A DNA stretch of 64,000 bases, taken from Ditylenchus dipsaci. Lineage: Eukaryota > Nematoda > Chromadorea > Rhabditida > Anguinidae. The position numbers were made by a program, and so were the translations under genes. Of this stretch, positions 32,182 through 43,600 are shown piece by piece. Where the stretch lies: positions 950,451 through 1,014,450 of the forward strand of contig SADC01001320.1 of the NCBI GenBank assembly GCA_004194705.1, written 5' to 3'. How positions within the stretch are numbered: position 1 is the first letter of the stretch; each line of letters begins with the position of its first letter. The notes beneath the pieces were generated by a model. It was not told where the DNA came from and searched no databases. It saw only the letters and a list, made by a program, of their open reading frames with translations.

Positions 32182-32607
32182 CTAAATTTTTTTGTATTAG
32201 GTTGCTGAATAAATTCGGTTATTTTCAATTTTAGATGAGATCTTCAAATTTTCCTGCAAATAGCCTGAAAATCATTACGCTAAGCCAAATTCTGACACCT
32301 GATTCGTGTTTACAAACCTTCTATAAATTCACACTCACCGTCAAATTTCAAAATCTTTCCAAGACCAAAAAATTTAAAAAAATTTGTATTTTTTATTTGA
32401 CGGTGAATTTTTTAATTTAAAGCCCTTTTTGAAAATTTACCATGCTGAACATAATTTTGGTTTCAGGATTAAGTTTTTTCCAAGCGGGAAGTTCAAAATT
32501 AAGCAGATGCCATTTTCATACATAAACTAAAGAAGAACAAAAAAGAACTGCGTAACCTTTTCATAGCCCAAATCTCAAGAGCACTAGTATTTTATACCAG
32601 CGATCAC

Positions 32608-34446
32608 CTGAACTTATGCCGGCCTGCATGGCAACCAACTGTTGCTGGAGCTCTAGGGCTTAGGAATTTTGAGGTCTGGAGTCTCTGAAGAGGACGTCGA
32701 CAATTTCTGCACTTCTTTTCTTTTACCAAGTCCATCCCTGGCATGTTGCACCGCTAATAATCTTACAGTTTTACATAGCTGTTGGCTGTACTATTGAAAA
32801 AAACCTGTTGTAAGCATTCCCTGTAGTAAACATTTCTCAAATCTGCAAGCGCGACACATATTGCGAGCAGCTGAAAAAGAGCTATTTAGACAGATAAAAT
32901 TTACTGTTGGACTTATAATTTTTAGCATATATTTTTTGTAAACCACGTTCCCATGCCGGTTACACCTGATTTCTCGTTATTTTTTTCGGGTTTTGAGTCA
33001 GATCATATTTAGGGCTCAATAAAATATGCCAAAATATGCCTTGATCCGCCCCTGTAGTTTTTTTCGTAAATTTTCCCTTGGTCCCCCTGTTGTTTAGGCG
33101 AAATTCGAGAAAAAACAACAGGGGGACCAAGGTATATTTTGGACAAGGATAATAGTATAGCGCCAGATTTAGTATAAAAAAGTGAGATCCAGCGAGAAGG
33201 GATTTGGTCTAAAATATCGAAAGTAAAATTATAGTTGCCGGAAAGTTTATGAAAGTTTCTTTCATCTTTTAGCGGAGAGTCTCCAAAAAGTTTCCGAAAA
33301 CTTTCTCTTGGTCATCTTGGACTACAGCAGAGTCTCAAAATGCGACACCCATTCAAGTTCTATCTTCGCTGGATCCGTTTTCTTTTTCATCTGGATTTTT
33401 GAAGCTTTTGCCAGTTGTCCTTGGTAAGTGCCTGTGCCTGAAGTGCGCTTTCAAAAGTCAGAACTTCACCAGTAAATTACTGAATTTCACCAGTATATAT
33501 TATTTTGACGTTTTCTTTCGACTTTGTTGTGATTTTTTCAAGCCACTAAATCTTTGAAAAAGACGTCAATTATAACATATTTTGATGTCTATTCAGTAAA
33601 TTTTGATTGCTTATTAGAAAGCCAAGATCCGGAGCTACAAGCTTATGCAAAAAAAATGATAAAATTGCAAAGAAATCAAAAGAAAAACCTCAAAATAAAG
33701 TATCCCATTAAAATTTAATGATTTACTGTGAAATTCAGACTTTTGGGGCCCTCTTTAATTTGAACATTTGATCAGTCTGGTCCGAAAATTGCAAAGATTC
33801 CGACCTCCCAGTTCATTGTATAAATGCTGTTTTACATTCTATTTTTTTTTAGAAAACACCGGCGAAATCAGAATCTGTTCGATCTTTTTAACTGAACTGA
33901 CCAAAAGAAACTGGCAAATATATGAAAAATTCTAAAAAAATCAGCCTATGAGTGAATGTAATAAATGAAACAGTAAAACAGGAAAAACAGCAAACACCCC
34001 CAAGATTATAGAAAGGTAAGAATGCTTGTTTTTTAGTGAGAAAAATTGACCGGACATTTAGAAACCACTTACATTTCTCAATGGCACAATTGCCATCATG
34101 TTTGCAAGTGTATTGCAACTTCAATGACACTGTTCTTCTGAAATATTCTTATATATTATTGCACAAACAAGCCATTATAAAACCTGAAAAAAGCAGCACA
34201 AGCCCGACAAGTGTACTGTCCAAAGTGCAATCCATCGCTTTCGTCGCCGCAAACCACACAAAAGTGTCGGTCGCCATTGGTAGTGGAGGATAAAATGGAA
34301 GCATCTGTAGACTGTTGCAAACTGCCGCTACTGTCATTATTGTGTTGGAACATTATTGGATTGGTGGAGGTGGGTGACAAGGATGATCCACTTTGTTGGC
34401 GCTCTAAAGTGTCCATTTTGGTGAAGTGTAGAGATGAAGAGGTCAT
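32608..34446 (-). CDS. Nuclear hormone receptor, N-terminus and DNA-binding domain (exons 1-4)
   Basis: The exons read on -: 34446-34184, 34137-34073, 32870-32805, 32753-32608. The first three junctions close in phase. Zinc module 1 is CVVCGDESDGLHFGQYTC, then CRACAAFFRR (nematode P-box). Module 2 is TCKHDGNCAIEKSARNMCRA, then CRFEKCLLQGM, followed by AVQHARDGLGKRKEVQ, the C-terminal extension typical of nematode supplementary receptors. All eight zinc cysteines are present. Exon 4 breaks frame at CCTAAGCCCTAGAGC (about 32655), after which LELQQQLVAMQAGISS continues; a one-base assembly error is likely. Such HNF4-derived receptors are ligand-regulated transcription factors; the specific orthologue is not identified. 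Confidence 0.88.
33076..33132. repeat. Perfect hairpin CCTTGGTCCCCCTGTTGTTT
   Basis: A 20-bp stem CCTTGGTCCCCCTGTTGTTT with a ~17-bp spacer and its exact complement, within the receptor intron between exons 2 and 3. A half copy is at 144-160 and a similar GGTCC.CCC motif recurs near 2485. It may be the terminal pair of a minimal transposon deletion product. Confidence 0.55.
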
Positions 34447-34691
34447 AAAACCTTAAAAAGATTTTAAAATAATTGAGTAGGCATATAATATCCCCTTCTC
34501 AAGTTCAACTTCCTGCCATAGCTGTAGGGCCGCTTTCTGCCGACGGGCCGGTTTTTCGGTAAGTTACGCTTCCAAATTATTTTTCATATACAAAAAAAAC
34601 ATTTGGAAAGGCAAAAACTAATTTTTTTTCAAAAAAATTGCGTTGGTCTCCCTATTTTTGAAAGTTTTAATCCTAAAGGACCATAGTTTAA

Positions 34692-34874
34692 AGGATCATA
34701 GTTTTTGCGCGCATCGGAATGTGCAAAATTTGAATTGGCAGGGGAAACTTCTCTTTGGTCTCGCACTGTACTCTTTTCAGTCACATCAAACGACTCGAAA
34801 GAGTGAAGTGTGAGACGAAAGAGAATTCGAATTCAAATTTTGCACATGTCGCTGCGCGCAAAAACCATGGTTCT
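34692..34874. mobile_element. TTAA-flanked palindromic MITE (GGATCATAG/GGACCATGG family)
   Basis: TTAA at 34688-34691 and 34875-34878. The arms pair through GTGCAAAATTTGAATT and CTTTGGTCTCGCACTGTACTC. The right TTAA is separated by only 3 bp from the next element. Confidence 0.75.
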
Positions 34875-34881
34875 TTAAGTA

Positions 34882-35483
34882 CAGGGTGGTCCAAAAAAAC
34901 GTGCAAAATTTTAAAAATTTGTCAAGGGCTCCCGCGCACCGGCTAAAATAATTTTTTTGGTGTAACAAAGGATGTTGAAATAACGGTTGTGAGGCCGGTA
35001 CCGAGTCCTCTCATTCTGCCGTAGTCTTAGGTCTAGCTCTCGTAGCATGAGATTAACGTGGCTCGCTGCACAGGGCTAACTCACTAAGTGGTTGCTTCCC
35101 ATATGCGTATGCTTGCCTTGAAGCTGACCTTATAACCTAAGACTGCAACCGTCCATCCTTGTTACACCGAATTCAATAAAAAATAAAAGAGGCATGATGA
35201 AATAAAGCAATAAATAAATGCGACAAGCAAAATTTTAATGGCTGTAACTGTCTAAACCAAACTTTTCAAAAAGTCTGAATTTGAACAGCAAATCATGACA
35301 TATTTCTTCGAGTTTTTGTTATGATTTTCGAAATATTTTTGCACTAGCGCGTAGCCCTTCATCTCGGCTTGCAAAATAGCTATCGAACACTGCTGAATAA
35401 TTTGAGAAATATGTATAAGTTCGAAAGTTTTAAACAAAACAGTGTTAATTTTGAAAAATTGCAGGTTATTTTGGGACACCCTG
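34882..35483. mobile_element. TA-flanked mariner-like MITE with CAGGGTGGTCC ends
   Basis: CAGGGTGGTCCAAAAAAAC at the left and TTTTGGGACACCCTG at the right, both bordered by TA. This end type is common among Tc1/mariner elements. The body contains the repeat also present at 8655-8945. No transposase frame. Confidence 0.75.
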
Positions 35484-36876
35484 TATATCACTGAGCAACA
35501 TTCAAAACATCAAGAAAGACCAAGGAAATTTTTTTCAAAAAATAAATTTTGCATTTCCGAATTTTTTTCATCCGAAAAAGCGTGATAAAGTCCCTATGTC
35601 ATATATTTCATATACCGGCGGATGTGTTTTATACAGAAACGTTAAGGCATGCTTACTGCTAGATACGACACTTTTAGGCTGCTTTTGGGGTTGCGTATTG
35701 TTCGAAAAAGTCAAAAGAATTTGATTTGATTAGTCGGTTGAAATTTGGACAACCCACCTTTTTGATATAACATCAAGGATTTTTTTAGCAGAAATAATAA
35801 CAAAACAGGCGCGATTGTTATTAGTAAAAATTTTAGCTCTTTTAAAAACAACCAGTGAAACCGAAATTCTAGCTATTGTAGATTTACGAACCAAAAAAGT
35901 AGCTTAAAAGTGTCGGGACTAGCTGCGAATCCAATTTGAGGAGACGGTGTGATATCGACAACCGACTTCACTATTTTTCAAAACAGCAACGGAATTATTA
36001 CACATAGAAATAAATGTAAAAAATCTCAAAATCGGCACGAAAAAGATAGGTTATGTGAAATAATAGCTGGCAATGTAATTCGAACAATATTGACCATGTC
36101 TCGTTCTCTCAATTCCTCAATTTATTCTCAAAAATATCGAAGTGGCGAAGTACTCTGTTTCCTAATCAGTAGCTTTTAACATGCACACATAAGTTTTTTT
36201 ATAAAACTTTAATTAGCTAAAAAAAATTTGTATTTGACCAAGATTGCAAAATGCCACAATAAAAATCAAAATGTAGTTTCTTGTCAAATATATATAAATT
36301 CTTGATTTTACGGCTAATTAATGAACTCGAGGCTGGGCTTGAGTCAGGTTGACTGATAAATGCGAAAGTTTTCACCATTTACGCATATCTTCATGGGAGA
36401 TATAGATCTTGAAATAGAAAGATTCGATTTTGAATTTTCACCCAAAAATCTCGAGATTTACGACAAAATTTTCCGATTTTGGGAAATCACTAAGGCTTTT
36501 CACAAAAATAATGATGCCACGATTACGGTGCGGCAAGAAATTCGCCTCATTTGAAAAGGCCATAGCTTTTTTTTGACGAAATTTAAAAATTCGGTTTTGA
36601 CAAACAGACTTGCCTCGAACCACAAATGCATATGTCGAAAATTACATTTTTGTTGGTGCCCCTTTTTAACTCTAGACTTCTTTTCTATATACTCCCCACA
36701 TGGTTGCCCCCAACTAGGAGCAAGCGAAAACCATGCTTTTCACGATAAATTTGAGGCTCAATAGAAGTCTATTCGAAATTCGGATTTTAAAACCAACACA
36801 TGAAAAAAGTCAAAAACTCAGAAAATTTCTAGACACGAAAAAATTTGACCAAATTGCCGATATATATTTTAGATAA
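35484..36876. other. Intergenic, AT-rich, no gene seen
   Basis: No splice-supported frame. The frame at 36360-36554 overlaps text repeated near 42345-42440 (GAATTTTCACCCAAAA) and is treated as dispersed repeat. Confidence 0.4.
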
Positions 36877-36880
36877 TTAA

Positions 36881-37189
36881 AGGAGAGAAAGAAGCCATTA
36901 AGGTTTGAAAAAAATGGTTTCGGTGGCGCATTGCGTAAGCGTTTGTGTTTTATGTTCGTAAAAGGATGTGCAGGTTCGATCCCGCATGCGTGCACTTTAC
37001 TTTTTTGGCTTGTTTCACCAGTTCTAGGGGTAATTTGGGTCGCTGATTCCGAATCTGGCATCAAAAAAGTCTAATTACCTCTGAAACTGTCCAAAAAACC
37101 AAAAAACATAGCGTGCCACCACGTGGGTCGAACCTGCACACCATTTTGGGCCAAAAAGCATTTGGTCTTTAATGGCTTTTCCCCCTCCT
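36881..37189. mobile_element. TTAA palindrome with tRNA-like boxes in both arms (copy 1)
   Basis: TTAA at 36877-36880 and 37190-37193. The left arm has GGTGGCGCATTGCGTAAGCG (A-box-like) and GTGCAGGTTCGATCCCGC (B-box GGTTCGATCC); the right arm has the inverse (GGGTCGAACCTGCACACC). The centre carries GGTAATTTGGGTCGCTGATT, then TCTAATTACCTCT. Same design as 49750-50119. Confidence 0.7.
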
Positions 37190-38618
37190 TTAAATCTTCG
37201 GTTTTTTACGAACCGAATGAGACTCAGGGTGCCGTTGCATAGAATTTTGACTGTCAATGACAAATTTCAAATATAAAAAAATATAAACGATAAGAATGAA
37301 AAAAGAGTTTCAGACATTTGATTGTGGTGACAAGAAGAGCACAAGTTGGAAAAAGAAAAACTGACTAAAAGTGGTCTTTTGTGGTGTTAGACATCACCAT
37401 CACCACACACAAACACACTCACTTATCAACATCATCACCTGCACCTCTAATCAGGCAAAGGGTAGACAGGCTGGAGTGACAGCAAAGCAGTGAATTTATT
37501 GATTGCTCCGTCTCTTCCAATTACGACACACACAAAAATCTAATAAAAAGGGACCAATAAAAAAAGTTGAATTGTCCATCCTGCCAAAAAATGACATCAC
37601 TTATTGAAATATTTATAACGAAAATATGAAAAGTATCGAAGTTGTTGTATTTTTTGTGTAAAAAATATATACATAAATAAATCTGTCAAAAAAGTAAAGA
37701 TAACTACAAGTGTGGCCTCACAAAAACATGGGAGGGAGCCGTCTGGCTAGAGAATGTTTTTTTTGTCAAAACGCCATCGCAAAACTCCAACTAGTCTATT
37801 TCAGAGTCACACCCTAAAAAGATTAGTGGATTTTTTTGATTCTTTTTAATCTTTTATATAGAATTTATTATTCATTTTTTATATTATAAACCAGCTCGTA
37901 GTCTTTTACAAAACAGTACAATGGAGCAAGTAATAATAAAATACAAAAAGCATTGGCAAAAGCTCTTGAATCCATAGATAAAGAAACAAAAAAAAATATA
38001 AAAGAAAATTTAACTTGCCGAAAAAATAAAACCATGGAAACGCTGAAGCTGCTCGTTACACCACATTTTTTCTTTTTTTATATAAAAGGTAATTCAAGGA
38101 TAAGCACCATAAATTTCTCTAGCAAGCAAAACTAATAAAGAGGAAAAAATTAGACCCTACTCAAATGAAGCAATCCCCAAAAGAAATATTTTTAAAATTA
38201 AAATGTTAATATATTATCTGCGATCATGGCAATATACTTTTAGGCTCCCATAGCCCATATTCCTTACATCCAAGTATTGAAACAAGTCGCATAAAAACCC
38301 TCCATTTTATGCTACCTTATTTTTTGATCTTCTTGATTCCGAGACGTACTCTTGATCATAAAATGAATGAGGGGCCAAAATCATGTTGAGATCAGGTTAT
38401 CATCCCCAGCCGGCTAAAGTCAGCCAGATGAGTCCTAACTCAGCCATCAGCCGGCTGAGGCTGACGGCTGAAGTTATCGTCAAGTATATTACCCTCGTTG
38501 AGATGCGCACACCCACATACCTTAGACACAAATCACTCGAAAGTGACTCTCGATGAATGAAAAAACGTGCATACCAGAGTTTCTTTATGCGGTAGGCTCC
38601 TGTCAACTATGTTAGATA

Positions 38619-38896
38619 CAGTCAAACCTGGGTGGTATTCAGATCGGTTAGTAGAGTCAGTAGATCAAGAGTTACTCTTGATCCTACTCGCACTTGAAAC
38701 GGGTTGAGTAGATCAAAAGTAACTCATGATGTTTGAACCTACTCGGCCCGTCTGAAACACGTCGAGTAGATCACGAGTAACTCTTGATCCAAAACTCTAC
38801 TAACCTACCTGAATACCACCCCTGGATACAACACCACCCGAGACAACACCACCCTAGGGTAAATCCCTTGGGCGGTGTTGTATGCAGGTTTGACTG
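38619..38896. mobile_element. pogo/Tigger-like element (CAACACCACC words)
   Basis: CAGTCAAACCTGGGTGGTA at the left and GCAGGTTTGACTG at the right, with TA outside. It contains repeated GAGTAGATCAAGAGTAACTC words and ACAACACCACCC units. Confidence 0.65.
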
Positions 38897-39689
38897 TATA
38901 TTCATTTTTTGCCAGTGCAGCGCCAAAGTTTTTTTAGAGCAATAAAATAATTTGCCTGCTCAGGGCAATGTGTATTTATGATTTTGGAAGTATTTTTATG
39001 ATAAAACTTAAATCCTTTTGAATGATTAGTTTGTATAGCTGTTTAGGGGTGCTAATGGTTTTGACCGATGCCTGCTGACCATCTTTGCTATTCCATAGCT
39101 GAATATAGAAATATGAGAGGGAATATGGTAGGGAAAAGAAGACGAGCACAGCCTTGCATCATCAGCCGTCAAGCTTCTTTTCCAATCCATTGCTATATTT
39201 ATTCATTAAAATCGATTTGGCAAGACTGTCAAAGCATATTCTAGTGTATAATTACTTGAGTTTTGACGCCTCACTACTTCTTATGCCTACCGATTCATGC
39301 TTCTAAAGCACTTTTTACCGCTTAGCTGTTGATGAATTAGCAATAGACCTTAAATGTCTCTGCATGGTTCTGGAAGGTTTGCTAGGAGGCGAGATAGTGA
39401 AGTCAATTCATGTAAGCTTTTTTAAGAGCCCTTAGGAGGCCTGCGGAGGTAATTTCGCCAATTTCAATAATGTTTTTTTGCTCTATGGTCATGTTATGAT
39501 GCATCTTCTTACACATTTTTTGTGAATAACTTAGATAAAGTTGTCATGGTTGGAAATATTAATTTTTTTAAACAAATTTTTAACAAAAAAATAGAATGTC
39601 CAGCAGAATTTTGTCTTTATCCTGACGAAGTATTTTGTCTTGCGAGTATTTGTTTACTTTTATTGATTTTTATAATTTTTGCAAAAATG

Positions 39690-39860
39690 AAATAATGATA
39701 CAAGGACGCTCTATATAATGACACGCTCGGTATAAGGACACAAAATTATAGCTGTAGTGGTCAAAATTACTAAATTTAGCGCTCTGTACAAGGACAGTTC
39801 GTTATAAGGACAGATTTCGGCCGCATTTTTGCTGTCCTTATAACGAGCGTCGACCGCATT
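39690..39860. repeat. Degenerate pogo-like element (ATAAGGACA words)
   Basis: CAAGGACGCTCTATATAATG at the left, GTCCTTATAACGAGCGTCGA at the right, with GTTATAAGGACAG words between. The ends are too worn to define flanks. Confidence 0.45.
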
Positions 39861-40068
39861 TGTTCTAGTCACAGATTCGAATTTGCCACAGAATATTTTT
39901 ATGCACACATAATTTTTTTAAGCCCACACACTTTTCGGGTTTCAAAATCTGTGGCCATAGAAAAATATTTTGTTACTAATTTCAAATATTCTGTGAACAT
40001 TTTTAATCTGTGGCTAATTAAAATTTGTAATCAAAAAAATTCAGCGTTAATTTTCAAATATTCAAATA

Positions 40069-40249
40069 CCGTATTCTCTCTAATAGACGGGTCCTCTCTA
40101 TTTGAAGGGTCCTCTCTATTAGACGGGTCCCCTACGAGACCAAAACTAGGGGGGTAAACCATGTTTTATTGCATTTTTAATATGAAGTCAAAAATATTTT
40201 TGGATGTTGAAAAATAGACGGGTCGACCCCTCTATTAGAGAGAATACGG
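40069..40249. mobile_element. TA-flanked palindrome, CCGTATTCTCTCTAATAGAC ends
   Basis: Inverted ends, TA outside, with repeated GGGTCCTCTCTATT words inside. The family is shared with 723-859. Confidence 0.7.
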
Positions 40250-40640
40250 TAACTGCTTTGATGGTATGAAAACGAAGTTTGACGGGAGATTAGAACTTTT
40301 TTAAATGGGTTGTATTTAAATTGGCCATAGAATATTTAATTTTGGCCATAGATTTGTGTTGGCCATAGATTTCTGAAAATTTGCCATAGATTTCTGAATT
40401 TTAGCCATACTCGCTCGAAATCATGTTTCAACCATTTTTTAAGATGCTCTTGGACCTGAAACATCCTGAAAAGATGTTTTAAGCGTGTCGATGACACTTT
40501 TCCGAGAAAAAAAATTCTGTAATTTTTCCCATGTCGCTCAGGGCAAAAAAGTCAAATTTCGGTCAAAAAAATTCTCGGACAATTGTCATCGACAAAAAAA
40601 TTCTCCAAAAAATTCTAATTTTGTAAAATTGTGGTTTTAG

Positions 40641-43600
40641 CTGGTGGAAGTATTCACTCCAACTTCTCAGTGCAAAGACAACAACCAACATATGAACCAG
40701 GAACTGGAGGGCACTTTATGGCACAATCCGGTTGGCACAATCGAGATGCATATGGCAAAGCTAAAACCACCACAACCACAATTCATCCCAACGTGGGTGC
40801 TGGTGGTAGTTTTGGGGTGCACTAGGAGCTAATAGGACTTCTGCTCCACACAGTGTCAAATTCACGCAGTCTCCGGAGTATGTTGTTTATATTTTGTTTG
40901 TTTGTTTGCTTGTTGTTTATATTTGTTTATAAACAACAAACAAACAAAAGCAAAGCCTCGATTCAAGGGCACCCCTTGATTTCAAAATCGAGAGTTTGCT
41001 CCTTTAGATGTAAAAATTTGAAAAAGTGTGCTTTTGAAAAAAAAAAAATCGACAAAATCGGAATTCTTGCAATATTTGGGACCAGAGTGAACAGTCAAAA
41101 CAGAAAAAGCAAAATATTTAAAAAAATCGAAGTAAAAAGTGTCGGACCGTATGCGGGAACGAACTTGTATAGGGTATCATTAAATCGAGGTTTGACTGCA
41201 TAGTTAGTTTCTCGTGACAAATGTTTTAATTTATTTTTAGCCAGTTTCAAACCTTAAATTACTGTAAATAATGCACGTTATTCCACAAAACAATAAAGAT
41301 ATAAATTATTAAATTATATAGAATGTTTGCAGCTACAAAACCATCTATCTCATAGCACTTATTGTAGTGTCTATTCTTCTGCTTGCCCTAATACTACTCT
41401 TCATCATCCTATTTCTGACGGGAGGTAAGGTTTTCAAACTTGACCGAGAACAACTATGATATATTTGGACTATGAAAATAAAAAAAACAAGCTCAAAGTC
41501 ATGTACTTCCTGATCGTGACTTTCGATTTCAATTTAGAAAATTTGGAATCGAAAACTTAGCAGATAATCGTTTTTATTCATGACTTTTTGTTAAAGTGAA
41601 AATTGGCGTTAGGATAAATAACGCGGCTTTTAAGTACTTACTTTGTTAGATTTTGGGGATTCTTAGCAGTGATGTTCCCTTCGGATTAATTTAAAGATTC
41701 CGATTCTTTCATTTACATTAATGTTATCGATTGAGAATATTTGATTCTTTCATTTGGATTTATGTGCAATGGTGTGTATTTTGACTATAAAGTGGGATTC
41801 TCAAGCTTGAATTAATTCAATTTTTATTTTTGACCCCTTATTTTTTGCCAACAATCGATATCACCATAAATCCACCCGTCAAAAAACACATCAGATAAAA
41901 ATTTTGAAATATTTTTTTTTAAATTTGCTTTGGTCCAACTCAGGAACGTCCTGGTAGTTTTCGAAACTTTTTCAGAACTTGTGTTTTTATCGGTGCTCTA
42001 GTGGACTTGGTTATATACAAGTCTACACTCAAAATGGCACCAGAAAGCAGGGCTTCATTTTAAAATGGAGTTGTATTTAATTATGCTTGCAAAATTTGCA
42101 AAAAAAAACTAAATTTCTAAAAAAATTCCAGGCTCTCGGAAAATTTTCAGATTTTTTTTTGAAAAGTTTTGTCTTTTTCGCAAATTTTGCAAGAATACTT
42201 ATATTCAACCTTATACTCATGGTAATATCGATCTTTGTCAGAAAAATAAATAAGGGGTAAAATTAACTCAAGCTTGTGAAATCCCATTTTATAGTCCCCC
42301 TAATCTCTGTCCTCCTTTTAACTCTCACGAGCTCTACCGATTCTACCTTTGACATTTTGAATTTTCACCCAAAATCTTGAGATTGACTTAAAAATTTTTA
42401 ATTTTCGGGGCAATTTGCTCCATAAGAATGAATATGGTATGTGAAAAAAGGTATGTGAAGTGAAGTAGTAGTCGATGTCAAAAAGTAGCCGCGAAAGTCC
42501 CCCCTTTAAAAAGGCCATTTTGTGATACGCATGGCTTTAAAACCAAACTTAGTCTACATTACTAAAAAAAACTGTTAGCAAACCTTTTTAACTGGGTTGG
42601 TTATTCGATTAAACAAAAGAATCAAAAAATTTGCTAGTTGTTGGCCGGTTGTGTGACTTTTCGTAGACAGATCGCACCTCAAATGCATTCCACTCCCGAT
42701 TTAACCCATTTTTGGCCAAATTTTCCCGAAAATCTCTATTTTAATTTTTACCATCACAACTGATTTTCGCAATTGGAACGCAGTTAACGTTAAACCATTT
42801 TTAATGGTTAAAGGACCATAGCCGACAACGAGAATTTCAAATGTTTGAATTCGCGCGGGACAGTTCTCTTTCGTCTCGCACTGTACTCTTTTGACTTGCT
42901 TCGAATGACTCAAAAGAGTAAAATGAAGACGAAAGAGAGCTGTCCCGCGCGAATTCAAACATTTGAAATTTTCGTAGTCGGCGACGGCTATGGTTCTTTA
43001 AAGGGACATGCCCGTGCCCGACACGGAGAAAAGACGGGGACCACCACTTTTTTTCTTTCTCGATCATTTTTACATGCGTTTTCATCCAGATTTTTTAAGT
43101 TTTCTGCTAGCTTTTAAAAGTAGTATAGGGTCATCAATATTAGATTTGATGCAAAACGAGTGAAAAATGGAAGGATTCAAAAAAATTTGCTGGTCCCCGC
43201 CTTAATTTTTTGAAACGCAAGGGCATGCCCCTTTAAGGACACTCGACTCAAGGACAGAAGTTCGTTCCCACCTTAGGTCCGACACTTTTTTTTTTGATTT
43301 TTTTAAACTTTTTTGTCAGTTGTGTTTTGACAGTCTGGTCACAAATATCGCAAGGATTACGATTTGGCCGATCGTTTTTCAGAAATTCAAAATTTTTCTC
43401 TTAAAAAAGCAAAAGTTCGATTTAACGACAGGAATTTTTGAAAAATCCTTCCATAAATCGAGTTTTCGCTTTTTTTAGAATTTTTTTTTGAATTTCTGAA
43501 AAATGGTCGGCAAAATTGGAATATTGCGATATTTGGTACAAGACTCTCAAAACAGAACTGGTAAAAAATTTAAATCTCGGGCTGAAAAAAGTGTCGGATC

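Noticed and set aside
33888..34130. An 80-codon - frame as a separate gene
   Set aside because: Only its part up to 34073 is coding, as exon 2 of the nuclear receptor; the rest reads into the intron past a GTAAGT donor.
36938..36985. A functional tRNA gene
   Set aside because: The A and B boxes are recognisable but the arms do not fold into a full cloverleaf, and the sequence is duplicated in inverse within a TTAA palindrome.
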